This document shows, one piece after another, positions 52,401 through 61,539 of a stretch of DNA of 64,000 bases. The translations under genes and the position numbers were made by a program. Origin of the DNA: Burkholderia humptydooensis (lineage in GTDB: Bacteria; Pseudomonadota; Gammaproteobacteria; Burkholderiales; Burkholderiaceae); the NCBI RefSeq assembly GCF_001513745.1, contig NZ_CP013381.1, positions 241,115-305,114 of the forward strand, in the 5' to 3' direction. The notes beneath the pieces were generated by a model. It made no database searches. It saw nothing but the letters and a program-made list of their open reading frames with translations, and was not told the origin of the DNA. Every line of letters starts with the position of its first letter. Position 1 is the first letter of the stretch.

Positions 52401-54041
52401 GCGCTCGATGCGATGCTCGCGATGCAACGCACGTTCGATGCGCTGCGCAACGCGCTGCCGGGCAAGCTCGACGTCGCGCTGATCGCGTTTTCCGGCGCGC
52501 GCGGCGACGGCGGCGAGCCGTCGGTCGCGAGCGCATGGATCGACAGCTTCGCGACCGTCGTGCATCAGGAATTCTCGCGGGTGGTCTGCCGCGCGGTTCA
52601 TGTCGATGCCGCGTCCGCCGCGGGCGAGGCCGACGATGCCGCCGCGCGCCGGTGCACGATCGATTCGCTCGCCCACGCGTGCCTGCGCCATCCCGGCCGG
52701 TTCCTTCGGATTCGGGACGGCCGGTTGATCGAGCGCGGGCTCAAGCGCGGCGGCGCGCGCGTGGCGAACGCGCACCCCGCGCCCGATGCGCCCGACGCGA
52801 CGCCGAAGTCGCCCCGAACCGTGCTGGTGGTCGGCGGCGCGGGGAACGTCGGGATGATCTACGCGACGTTCTTCTCGACGGTCGTCGGCGCGGACGTCGC
52901 GATCGTCAGCCGCCGCGCGAGCGCGTTCGCCGACTCGCTGCGCGATCCGTCGGCCGCGACGGACCGCGCGCTGCGCCGCCGCAAGGCGCTGTACGAGCGC
53001 ATGGTCGCGGCCGGCGGGCGGATCATGTTCGTCGATGCCGACGCCACCGATCCGCGGCAGCTCGAGCGCGCCGCGCGATCGGTCGCCGACGCGTTCGGCT
53101 CGCTCGATCTCGTCGTCCATGCGGCGGGCGCGCCCGCCGACATGCACTACCGGACGTTCGACGATACCGACGTCGCCTACCTGGATGCGCTCGTCTCGCC
53201 GAAGCTCGACGTATGCGCGAACCTGCACGCGCTGACTCGCTCGCTGCGCATTGCGCGCGTGATGATCGTGTCGTCGATTTCGGCCACGCTCGGCGGGATC
53301 GGGCTGTACGGCTACGCGGCGTCCCATTCGTTGCTGAACGCGTATGCGCAATCGGCGAGCAGCGCGGCGTGCCGCTGGACCGTGATCGACTGGGACGCGT
53401 GGGAGTTCTTCAAGGACACCCGCGACGAGGCGAACGACGACGTGGGCATCGATCACTACGCGATCAGCGAGCAGGAGGGGTTGTCGGTGCTCGAACGTCT
53501 TTACGCGCTCGGCTGGCCCGCGCACATCGTCGTCGCGAGCGGCGACCTGATCCAGCGCTATCGCAACTGGGTGCTGTCCGAGCGCGACGACACGCCCGCC
53601 GCGGCGCAGATCGTCGCGCCGCGCCCGCTGCTGAAGGACGAGCTGGTCGCGCCGCGCACCGGCACCGAGGCGGCGCTCGCGAAGCTGTGGAGCGAGTGCA
53701 TCGGCGTCGAGCCGGTCGGCGTGCGCGACAACTTCTTCGAGCTGGGCGGCCATTCGCTGATCGCGCTGAAGCTCGTCGACCGGATCAATCAGACGCTCGA
53801 CTGGGATCTGTCGGCGGTCGACATGTTCAAGTTCCCGACGATCGAACGCCTGGCCGACGCGAACGCGGCGCACGCGCCCGACGACGCGGGCGATGCCGGC
53901 GCACCGGACGGCGCGGGTCACGACGCGCGCGACGACGCCCCGCACCCGCCGGCACAGCCCGATGCGGGCGCGCATGCGGATCGGCGTCGCCGCCACTACT
54001 ACCAAAGCAGAAAACACAGCATGGAGTCGAAAAGTGAATAA
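49449..54041 (+). CDS. Type I PKS KS-AT-KR-ACP
   Basis: This 1530-residue PKS has KS (about 1-430, active Cys in Q-S-G-C-S-S-A, His in E-T-H-G-T-G-T and N-I-G-H-T-D). AT follows (about 510-790, G-H-S-L-G-E and H-A-F-H, the malonyl-type motif), then KR (about 1118-1330, NADPH motif G-G-A-G-N-V-G, catalytic Y in Y-G-Y-A-A-S-H) and ACP (E-L-G-G-H-S-L near 1433). The KR has Y-x-x-x-H where most have Y-x-x-x-N, so its activity is uncertain. It is the only protein of the cluster in the window with an AT and could charge the AT-less partners. The stop overlaps the next gene by 8 nt. Confidence 0.92.
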   Translation: MEQVALIGSRLRLPGADTVDAFWQNVLAGRDCIDSLSDAQLLAAGVDPALSGLPDYVKRAGVLADVDRFDYRFFGYTFREAQAIDPQQRVLLTLAHQLLEQVGAPSRDVGVYTSVGFPHYLLNNLSTQPPGRVALSDVVFGNSGDCASTRIAYKLDLHGPAMSIQSGCSSALIALHNARIAILTGQCRMALVGAAAIRTPQTEGYLYQRDGVLAKDGVCRPFDARASGTVFTNGAVVLALKALSAAQRDGDDIIGVIRGSAINNDGQRKSGYTAPSVAGQSEAIRRAYERSGIGPETIGYVETHGTGTALGDPIEIQALKDAYGGDAGAGGGARCALGSTKANIGHTDVAAGLAGVLKAALCVKHAVKPPLAGFERANPNLPLDGSPFYIPSTPEPWPNAEGQPRRAAVSALGVGGSNAHVILEQAPQRDLSRCVDTGPLLMSAQTPHALDALDAQYDDTLARQALPRGDARYTSQLFHRHLPEKRAFVFDASGGRRRVAPSGDWRHAHAALLFPGQGTQYAGMGRALYARGGQFRATFDDCADRFVREGCADPRELLNADDARIRDTAVLQPYLFTLEYALGATLLAMRLPVAAAIGHSLGEYVAATLAGVFDLADAIAIVAIRARIMSRAPRGAMLAVLVEEARVTAFLDEALSLCAVNSDTSCVVGGTEQAIDALAARLAGAGLASVRLQTSHAFHSHLMEASSREFAAAFDGVPLRAPRFPIVSNLDGRADLSERFATAGYWVDHLRRPVRFNDGLATLASLVPFGAWVEAGPGKSIANTLARMPLTEVACLSTMLPGSETALFDTLAAQCWANGIEIDWMPLYGDTRGNVVPLVPHPLDEISCWIDAPAKRAVADEAPEYEKQGDIDQWFYEYDWAPVQPDGEAAPEHAAARAPIADSVLLIGDASRDAARLAERVAQDAESFFVVDGAHPQALDGALATVAAQAAAKRVRISRVLIVVPSRCGGADTQADGTRDESGRALDAMLAMQRTFDALRNALPGKLDVALIAFSGARGDGGEPSVASAWIDSFATVVHQEFSRVVCRAVHVDAASAAGEADDAAARRCTIDSLAHACLRHPGRFLRIRDGRLIERGLKRGGARVANAHPAPDAPDATPKSPRTVLVVGGAGNVGMIYATFFSTVVGADVAIVSRRASAFADSLRDPSAATDRALRRRKALYERMVAAGGRIMFVDADATDPRQLERAARSVADAFGSLDLVVHAAGAPADMHYRTFDDTDVAYLDALVSPKLDVCANLHALTRSLRIARVMIVSSISATLGGIGLYGYAASHSLLNAYAQSASSAACRWTVIDWDAWEFFKDTRDEANDDVGIDHYAISEQEGLSVLERLYALGWPAHIVVASGDLIQRYRNWVLSERDDTPAAAQIVAPRPLLKDELVAPRTGTEAALAKLWSECIGVEPVGVRDNFFELGGHSLIALKLVDRINQTLDWDLSAVDMFKFPTIERLADANAAHAPDDAGDAGAPDGAGHDARDDAPHPPAQPDAGAHADRRRRHYYQSRKHSMESKSE

Positions 54042-57000
54042 TCTTGACGTCGCGATCATCGGGATGAGCGGTGCGTTTCCGGGCGCCTCCGATGTCCGGG
54101 AATTCTGGCGCAATCTCGAGGCCGGCCGTTGTTCGCTGGAGCGCTACACCGAACAGGAACTGCTCGACGCCGGCGTCGATCCCGCGCATCTGAAGTCGCC
54201 GCAGTACGTGCCCGTCGGCGGGCGCATGCGCGACATCGAATGCTTCGACAACGAGTTCTTCGGCATCAGCAATCACGACGCGCGGCTGATGGACCCGCAG
54301 CAGCGCGTGTTCCTGCAACTCGCGTGGCATGCGTTCGAAGACGCGGGCTTCGTGCCGGGCGCGCATCCCGGGCGCGTCGGCGTGTACGCGGGCGTGAGCC
54401 TGAACAGCTACCTGCACACGATCGTGTTCCGGTCCGACGAGGTCGATCTCGACCGCGACGGCCAGAGCATCCTGTTCGGCAATCTGAGCGACTATCTGAC
54501 GACGCGGCTGTCCTATCTGCTCGACCTCAAGGGGCCGAGCGTCAACATCCAGACCGCGTGCTCGACATCGCTCGTCGCGATCCACGAGGCGTGCCAGGGC
54601 CTGCTGAGCTACCAGGCGGACGTCGCGCTCGCGGGCGCGTGCTCGATCAACGTGCCGAACACGCGCGGCTACCTCTACAGCCAGGACAGCTTCTTCTCGC
54701 CGGACGGCCGGGTGCGCGCGTTCGACGAACAGGCGGCGGGCACGGTGTTCAGCAACGGCGCCGGGCTCGTCGTGCTCAAGCGCCTGGAGGATGCGCTGCG
54801 CGACGGCGATCAGATCTACGCGGTGCTGAAGGCGAGCGCGGTCAACAACGACGGCTCCGACAAGGTCGGCTACGCGGCGCCGAGCGTGTCCGGGCAGAGT
54901 GCGGTGATCCGCGATGCGCTGCACGCGTGCGAGATCCGCCCCGAGCAGATCCAGTATGTCGAGACGCACGGCACGGGCACGTCGCTCGGCGATCCGATCG
55001 AGATCGCCGCGCTCACGCAGGCGTACGCGGGCGAGCGACGGCGCGGCGCGGCCATGCGGCACGCGACGTGCGCGATCGGTTCGGTGAAGACGAACATCGG
55101 GCATATCGACGTGGCGGCGGGCGTCGCCGGCGTGATCAAGACCGCGCTCGCGCTGCGGCACAAGACCCTGCCCGCGTCGCTCGGCTTCGAGAAGGCGAAC
55201 CCGCGGCTCGGCCTGGAGAGCGGCCCGTTCTACGTCAACGACCGCACGCGGCCGTGGGCGTCCGATACGCCGCGCGTCGCGGCCGTGAGCAGCTTCGGCA
55301 TCGGCGGCACGAACGCGCACGCGATCCTCGAGGAGGCGCCCGCGCGGGAGCCGCTGCCGGCGGCGAAGTCCGCCTACTGCCTGACGCTGTCGGCGCGCAC
55401 CGCGTCCTCGCTGGAGGCGCTGCGCGCGAGCTATCTGACGTTTCTGAACGGCGGCGATCTGCCGGCGTTCGCGGATCTCTGCTTCACGTCGAACGTCGGG
55501 CGCAAGCCGTTCGCGCATCGGATCGCCATCGCGGCGAGCGACGCGGCGGACGCCGTGCGGCAACTCGCGGCCGCGGCGGCGACGGCGAGCGACGGACAGC
55601 CGCATCGGATCGTGGTGAGCGCGCAGGCGGACGACGCGAATGCGACGTGGCAGGCGATCTGCGGCGGCGACTTTGATCCGCGCGAGCCGCTGTTCGAGGC
55701 CGCCGATCGCTTCAGCGCCGCGGAGCGGGTGGCGGCGTACGCGGTCCTGCTCGTCGCGCAACTGCGGCGGCTCGGGCTCGCCGCCGCGTTGCAGCGGCCC
55801 GCGCAGCTGCCGGAGAGCCTCGTCGAGCGGCTCGCGCCGCGGCAAGACGATCCGCTGCGCCGGCTGCTCGCGGAGCCGCCCATCGAAGCCGCGCAGTCCG
55901 ACTATCCGCTGACGCTGTCCGCCGCGTGCGAGCTGCGCATCGGCTCGGCCGTCCGCGCGCTGGGCGCGCCGTCGCTGCGGGGGCGCTTCGTCGCGGAGCT
56001 GCTCGCGGCCGGCTGGGCGGCCGGCGTGCCGGTGGACTGGGCGTCGTTCCACGCGGACGAGGCGCGGCGCAAGACGTCGCTGCCGGCGTACGCGTTCGCG
56101 AAAAAGGTGCTGTGGCTGTCGACCGCGACCGAGGCCGAGCGGCGCAACCGCAAGATCGAAGACATCGGCCAGTGGTTCTACAAGCCGACGTGGCGCGAAA
56201 CCGCCGCGCTCGCCGCGCGCACCCGGCGTGCGGACGAACTGGCCGATGCGAACGTGCTCGTCTTCAGCGCCGACCGGCTCCATCGGCTGAAAGCGGGCTG
56301 GGCGCTGGCCGCGCAATGCCTGTATGTCGTGCCGGGCGCCGAATTCGGCCAGTTGAGCGACGACACCTATTGCATCGATCCCGCCTCCGAGGACGATTAC
56401 CAGCGCCTGATCGAGGCGCTCGTCGCGCGCGGACGTCTGCCGCGCCACGTCGTGCATGCGTGGCTCGCGGCCGAGGCCGCGTGGGACGGCACGCCGGCGA
56501 ACTTCGCGAACTGCCAGGCGCTCGGGCTGTTCAGCCTGATTTTCTTCGCACGATCGCTGAACCGCGTGACGGTCGGCGGCGCCGCGTGCTCGATCGTCGT
56601 CGCCGCGTCGCAGATGGCCGCGCTCACGCCGCAGGAGGCCGTGAACCCGGACAAGGCGACGGTGCTCGGCATCAGCCGGACGTTGCAGAAGGAGTATCCG
56701 CTCATCGATTGCCGGGTCGTCGACATCGCGGCGCACGAGCTGTTCGACGCGACCGACTCGGCGATGCAGCTCGGCCTCGAATTTCTCGCGCCGCTCACGC
56801 CCGATAACGAAATCGTCGCGCTGCGCGGCGGGCGCCGCTGGCAGACGGCGTATCAGCGCTTCGCGGTGCCGGCCAGATGCGAGTCGCAGGTCCGCGCGTC
56901 CGGCGTCTACGTGATCTTCGGCGGGCTCGGCGAGCTTGGGCTGAACGTCGCCGGCTATCTCGCGAGCCGCGCGCCGTGCACGCTGCTGCTCGTCAATTCG

Positions 57001-58023
57001 AAGCGCTTCGTCGCGCGCGACGAGTGGGCGGCATGGATCGACGAGCACGGCGCCGATCACCCGTACTCGAAGAAGATCGGGAAGATTCGCGAGATGGAGC
57101 AGGCGGGCGCGACGGTGCTCGTGCAGCAATGCGACGTCGCGGACGCGGCGCGCGTTCACGCGGTGCTCGACGAAGCGCGCGAGCGGCATGGCGAGATCCA
57201 TAGCGTGATCCACGCGGCGGGCCGCGTCGAGAACGGCATGATCGACAACAAGGACGTGCGCCACTTCGCGACGGTGTTCGAGGCGAAGGTCTACGGCACG
57301 TACAACCTGCTGTCGTACCTGAAGCGGCACCCGGTGACGAAGGTCATTCTCTGCTCGAGCATGAACTCGATCATCGGCGGCCTCGGGCAGATCGACAACG
57401 CGGCGGCCAACGCGTTCGTCGACGCGCTCGCGCAAACTCCGCTCGCGGCGTCGCTCGGCGACATCTGCTCGACCAACTGGGGCGCGGTCAACGCCGAGCG
57501 GCTCACGCGCCCGAACGTGCTGCCGCAGTTCGCGGACCTGAGCCGCGAGCACATGCGCAACCACATGACCGAGCGCGAGATCGCGGCGGTCTACGACCGG
57601 ATCCTGCACTGGAACTTCGGCCCGCGCCTCGTCATCTCGACGATCGATTTCGATTCGGTGCTCGAGCACTGGGGCGAAGTGAGCAAGGTCACCGAGCTCG
57701 CGCGGCTGCGCCACGTCGCGGCGGAGGCGGGCGAGCGCGCGCCGGAGGACGACGGCTACGCGTATCGGTCGGAGCTGCACCGGTTCGTCGAGACGAGCTG
57801 GGCGCGCATTCTCGGCGTCGCGCACGTCGACTGGGACGGCGTGCTGCTCGATCTGGGCGCGCATTCGTTGAGCGCGGTTCAGTTCGTATCGATGATCAAG
57901 GATCGCTACGACGTCAGCCTGCACGCGATGATTATCTATGAGATCCGGACGTTGGGACTGCTGGTCGAGCACATCGAAACGAAGCTGCTCGAGAAGGCCG
58001 CTCAGCTTGAAGTCAGCCAATAA
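54034..58023 (+). CDS. AT-less type I PKS KS-KR-ACP, KR catalytic Tyr replaced
   Basis: This 1329-residue protein starts at GTG 54034, preceded by GGAG and overlapping the upstream stop. It has KS (about 5-430, active Cys176 in Q-T-A-C-S-T-S) and a ~450-residue linker without any GHSxG acyltransferase. KR follows (about 955-1160, G-G-L-G-E-L-G) and then ACP (L-G-A-H-S-L near 1277). In the KR the usual Y-A-A-A-N is N-A-A-A-N, with Asn1122 in place of the catalytic Tyr, although the Ser (C-S-S-M-N-S) is kept. The KR should not reduce, so the module would keep a beta-keto group. Its extender unit must be supplied by another AT. Confidence 0.9.
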   Translation: MNNLDVAIIGMSGAFPGASDVREFWRNLEAGRCSLERYTEQELLDAGVDPAHLKSPQYVPVGGRMRDIECFDNEFFGISNHDARLMDPQQRVFLQLAWHAFEDAGFVPGAHPGRVGVYAGVSLNSYLHTIVFRSDEVDLDRDGQSILFGNLSDYLTTRLSYLLDLKGPSVNIQTACSTSLVAIHEACQGLLSYQADVALAGACSINVPNTRGYLYSQDSFFSPDGRVRAFDEQAAGTVFSNGAGLVVLKRLEDALRDGDQIYAVLKASAVNNDGSDKVGYAAPSVSGQSAVIRDALHACEIRPEQIQYVETHGTGTSLGDPIEIAALTQAYAGERRRGAAMRHATCAIGSVKTNIGHIDVAAGVAGVIKTALALRHKTLPASLGFEKANPRLGLESGPFYVNDRTRPWASDTPRVAAVSSFGIGGTNAHAILEEAPAREPLPAAKSAYCLTLSARTASSLEALRASYLTFLNGGDLPAFADLCFTSNVGRKPFAHRIAIAASDAADAVRQLAAAAATASDGQPHRIVVSAQADDANATWQAICGGDFDPREPLFEAADRFSAAERVAAYAVLLVAQLRRLGLAAALQRPAQLPESLVERLAPRQDDPLRRLLAEPPIEAAQSDYPLTLSAACELRIGSAVRALGAPSLRGRFVAELLAAGWAAGVPVDWASFHADEARRKTSLPAYAFAKKVLWLSTATEAERRNRKIEDIGQWFYKPTWRETAALAARTRRADELADANVLVFSADRLHRLKAGWALAAQCLYVVPGAEFGQLSDDTYCIDPASEDDYQRLIEALVARGRLPRHVVHAWLAAEAAWDGTPANFANCQALGLFSLIFFARSLNRVTVGGAACSIVVAASQMAALTPQEAVNPDKATVLGISRTLQKEYPLIDCRVVDIAAHELFDATDSAMQLGLEFLAPLTPDNEIVALRGGRRWQTAYQRFAVPARCESQVRASGVYVIFGGLGELGLNVAGYLASRAPCTLLLVNSKRFVARDEWAAWIDEHGADHPYSKKIGKIREMEQAGATVLVQQCDVADAARVHAVLDEARERHGEIHSVIHAAGRVENGMIDNKDVRHFATVFEAKVYGTYNLLSYLKRHPVTKVILCSSMNSIIGGLGQIDNAAANAFVDALAQTPLAASLGDICSTNWGAVNAERLTRPNVLPQFADLSREHMRNHMTEREIAAVYDRILHWNFGPRLVISTIDFDSVLEHWGEVSKVTELARLRHVAAEAGERAPEDDGYAYRSELHRFVETSWARILGVAHVDWDGVLLDLGAHSLSAVQFVSMIKDRYDVSLHAMIIYEIRTLGLLVEHIETKLLEKAAQLEVSQ

Positions 58024-58062
58024 CGCCATGAACACGACTGTCGAATTTGATGGAGCCCAGCC

Positions 58063-61000
58063 ATGACCCATTCTGTTTTCGCCCGGTTCGAGCAAGTGTG
58101 CCGCAGCAGTGCGCAAGCGGTCGCGCTGGAGAGCGCCGAGCACCGTCTCACGTACGCGCAGTTGCATGACCGGGTCGCGTCGATCGGCGCGCGTCTCGCC
58201 GCGGCGGGCGTCACGCCCGGCACGCTGGTCGGCATCTTCCTGCCGCGCGACGTGCGGCTGCCGGCCGCGCTTCTGGCGTCGCTCGGAAGCGGCGCCGTAT
58301 ACGTGCCGCTCACCGAGAAGTATCCGCCCGAGCGCCTGCGCGAGATCATCGAGACGCACGGCATCGAGCACGTCGTCACGACCGAGGCGCTCGCCTCGCA
58401 GTTGCCCGCGTCGTGCGGCAAGATCGTGCTGCCCGCCGAGGGTTCGGAGACGGCCGGCCTGCGGTCCGCCGGCGAGCGTGCCGACTGGCGGCCCGCGGGC
58501 GAGCGAGCGCAGAACGCGCCCGTCTACGTCGTGTTCACGTCCGGCTCGACGGGCACGCCGAAGGGCGTGCTGATCGGCGAGCGCAATCTCGGCAATCTGA
58601 TCGACTGGTACGCGGCGTCCTTTAGCGCCGAGCAGCGGCGCTCGGTGCTCGCGTCGACGCAGATCACGTTCGACCTGTCGGTGTTCGAGCTGATCTGCAC
58701 GCTCTGCACGGGCAGCAAGGTCGTGATCGTCGAGAACGTGCTGCAGTTGCTCGACGAAGGCGCGCCGTGCGACGTGAGCCTGATCAACACGGTGCCGTCG
58801 GCGGCGCGCGAGCTGGTGCGCCACCGCAAGTTCCCGGCGGCCGCGCGCGTCGTGAATCTGGCGGGCGAGGCGCTGTATCAGGATCTCGTCGACGACATCT
58901 ACGAGGCCGCGCCGCAGCTCGAGCAGGTGTTCAATCTGTACGGCCCGTCCGAGGACACGACGTACTCGACGGGCCATGCGGTGCCGCGCGGCGGCGCGAG
59001 CCGCACGGTCAGCATCGGCCGCTCGCTGCCGGGCAAGCGCGCGCACATCCTGTCCGACGCGCTGACGCCCGTCGCGCCGGGCGAGGTCGGCGAAATCTGC
59101 CTGAGCGGCGAAGGCGTCGCGCTCGGCTATCTGAACGACGCGAAGCTGACGGCCGAGAAATTTCCGACGATCGGGCACGGCCCGCTCGCCGGCGAGCGCA
59201 TCTACCGCACGGGCGACCTCGGCAGCATCGACGGCGACGGCCTGCTGCGCTATCTCGGGCGCGCGGACCGGCAGGTGAAGGTGCGCGGCGTGCGCATCGA
59301 GCCCGGCGAGGTCGAGGTCGCGCTGCGCAGCATCGACGGCATCGCGGATGCGGCGGTGGTGAAGATCGTCGATGCGGCGAACAACGATCAGCTCGTCGCG
59401 CTCGTGGTCGCGCAGCCGTCGTGCCCGGCCGAGCACGCGATCCTGGAGCGGCTGCAGACGCTGATCCCGGCGTTCATGGTGCCGTCGCGCGTGGAGCGTA
59501 TCGACGCGATTCCGCTGAACGGCAACGGCAAGACCGATCGCACGAAGCTCGAGCAGATCGCCGGCGCGCTGTTCGGCGCGGCGCCGCCCGCCGACGACAT
59601 TCAGGCGCGCGTCGCGGAGATCGTCGCCAAGCTGATGTCGCGAACCGACGTGGCGGCCGATGCCGATTTCTTCCGGATCGGCGGCAACTCGCTGCTGAGC
59701 GCGCAGCTCACGTTCATGCTGCAGAAGCAGTTCTCGGTGACGCTCAGCATTGCCGACGTGTTTCGCCATCGGACGATCGGCGCGCTCGCGGCGATCATTC
59801 GCGAACGAACCCAAAAGGTCGCGCAGACGGCGCCTGCGGCTGCCGGCCAACAGCCGGCGGCGGTGCAATCGACCTCCGGCGGCGCAGGCGCCGAGCAGCC
59901 GATGGTGTTCGCCACGCCCGCGCAACGCGGGATCTGGCTGCTCGAAAACAGCCCCGGCGGCCGGGCGGTGTCGAACGCGCCGCTCGTGTTCGAGTATGCG
60001 GGCACGCTCGAGCGCGCGCTGCTCGAGCGGTGCGTGACGCAACTGCTCGAGCGCCACGCGATCCTGCGCAGCAACTATGTGTGGGAGGACGGCAGTCTGC
60101 GGATCAAGTGCAACGCGCACGTGCCGTTTCGCGTCGAGACGGTCGATCTCGGTTCGCTGGCGCCCGACGCGCAGCAGGCGAAGGCGCGCGAGCTGGTCGC
60201 GCGGGAAGTCATGCGCCCGTTCGATCTGCGCCGCGATCCGATGCTGCGCGTGACCGACATCGCGTTCGGCGAGCGCGCGGGCCAACTGGTGTTCGTGTTC
60301 CATCACATCGCGGTCGACGATCGGGCGCTGAACATCGTGTTCTCCGAATTGCAGCGGCTCTATGCCGCGGGCGGCGACCCGGCGGCGATCGGCGCCGCGC
60401 CGGCCCGGCAGTTCGCCGATTACGCGGCGGCGTCGCGTTCGGCGAGCGCGCGGCTCGGCGAGCATCTCGATTACTGGCGGCACAAGCTGGCCGATTACCG
60501 CGGCGCGACGCCGTATCTGGTCGACCCGCAGGCGAAGCCCGCCGCGCGCTTCGCCGGACGGCTGCACTTGCATGGCGTGGCGCAGCACGTGAGCCGGCAG
60601 CTCGACGCGGCCGCCGCGCGCCGCGGGCTCACGCCGTTCGCGCTGTTCGCGGCCGCCGTGGCGTGCATCGTGCACCGGGCGTCCGGCAGCGACGACGTGA
60701 CGATCGGCACGTTCTTCTCGAATCGCGATCATTTCCAGGACAACGATCTCGTCGGCTTCTTCGTCAACACGCTGCCGCTGCGCGTGCGGATCGACGCCGG
60801 CTGGGACGTCGATCAGCTCGCGCAGGCGATGTCGGCGACGCTCGCGCAAGCGCATTCGCACCGCGACGTGACGACCGAAGACGTGTTCGACGCGTTGCAG
60901 GTCAACAACGCGCTGCGCCGCGCGGCATTGCGCGTGATGGTCAACCTCGAGCCGGAGCAGGCGGAGGTGCTGACGATGGGCGCGCTGAGCGCGCGCCGGA

Positions 61001-61539
61001 TGCTGCTCGACCGGCATGTCGCGAAGTACGACCTGTTGTTCTCGCTGCGCAAGGAGGACGGCGACTATCGCGTGCTCGTCGAATACAACACGGAGCTCTA
61101 CGACGGCGACGTCATTGCGGGCGTCTGCGCCAATCTCGACCGCTCGCTCGCGGCGCTGACAGGCACGGCGAGCGAGCGGCTCGACGCGATCGCGCTGCCG
61201 AATCCGCTCGAGCGCGGCGCGCCGGGCGACGCCGCCGCCGGCCCGGCCGATGCCGATGCGCCAGCGGCCGCGGCGGCCGATATCGATCTGCGCGAGGTGG
61301 TGCGCGACATCTGGGCGAGCGAGGTCGGCCACCGGACGTTCGGCGACGACGACAACTTCTTCGACGTCGGCGGCAGCTCGCTCAAGATCATGACGGTCTA
61401 CGAGAAGCTGTCGAACTTCCTGAAGCGCCACGGCATCGAGAAGGAAATCGACATCGTCGACCTGTTCGAGCACGTGAGCGTCGCGGCGCTGGCCGATTTC
61501 CTCGGAGCCTTGATCGAACATGACGCAATCGCACAGTGA
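58063..61539 (+). CDS. NRPS A-T-C-T, alanine-loading
   Basis: This 1158-residue NRPS begins directly with an A domain (about 1-500, V-F-T-S-G-S-T-G-T-P-K-G). It continues with T (R-I-G-G-N-S-L near 540), C (about 620-1060, motif H-H-I-A-V-D-D with Asp in place of the usual Gly) and a second T (D-V-G-G-S-S-L near 1103) that has no A domain of its own. The specificity code reads D-L-F-N-N-A-L-T-Y-K, an exact match to the known alanine code. It looks like a starter: alanine is loaded on T1 and condensed with an amino acid delivered in trans to T2. Chlorinated valine from the Cys shuttle is the obvious candidate. The stop overlaps the next start by 20 nt. Confidence 0.92.
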   Translation: MTHSVFARFEQVCRSSAQAVALESAEHRLTYAQLHDRVASIGARLAAAGVTPGTLVGIFLPRDVRLPAALLASLGSGAVYVPLTEKYPPERLREIIETHGIEHVVTTEALASQLPASCGKIVLPAEGSETAGLRSAGERADWRPAGERAQNAPVYVVFTSGSTGTPKGVLIGERNLGNLIDWYAASFSAEQRRSVLASTQITFDLSVFELICTLCTGSKVVIVENVLQLLDEGAPCDVSLINTVPSAARELVRHRKFPAAARVVNLAGEALYQDLVDDIYEAAPQLEQVFNLYGPSEDTTYSTGHAVPRGGASRTVSIGRSLPGKRAHILSDALTPVAPGEVGEICLSGEGVALGYLNDAKLTAEKFPTIGHGPLAGERIYRTGDLGSIDGDGLLRYLGRADRQVKVRGVRIEPGEVEVALRSIDGIADAAVVKIVDAANNDQLVALVVAQPSCPAEHAILERLQTLIPAFMVPSRVERIDAIPLNGNGKTDRTKLEQIAGALFGAAPPADDIQARVAEIVAKLMSRTDVAADADFFRIGGNSLLSAQLTFMLQKQFSVTLSIADVFRHRTIGALAAIIRERTQKVAQTAPAAAGQQPAAVQSTSGGAGAEQPMVFATPAQRGIWLLENSPGGRAVSNAPLVFEYAGTLERALLERCVTQLLERHAILRSNYVWEDGSLRIKCNAHVPFRVETVDLGSLAPDAQQAKARELVAREVMRPFDLRRDPMLRVTDIAFGERAGQLVFVFHHIAVDDRALNIVFSELQRLYAAGGDPAAIGAAPARQFADYAAASRSASARLGEHLDYWRHKLADYRGATPYLVDPQAKPAARFAGRLHLHGVAQHVSRQLDAAAARRGLTPFALFAAAVACIVHRASGSDDVTIGTFFSNRDHFQDNDLVGFFVNTLPLRVRIDAGWDVDQLAQAMSATLAQAHSHRDVTTEDVFDALQVNNALRRAALRVMVNLEPEQAEVLTMGALSARRMLLDRHVAKYDLLFSLRKEDGDYRVLVEYNTELYDGDVIAGVCANLDRSLAALTGTASERLDAIALPNPLERGAPGDAAAGPADADAPAAAAADIDLREVVRDIWASEVGHRTFGDDDNFFDVGGSSLKIMTVYEKLSNFLKRHGIEKEIDIVDLFEHVSVAALADFLGALIEHDAIAQ

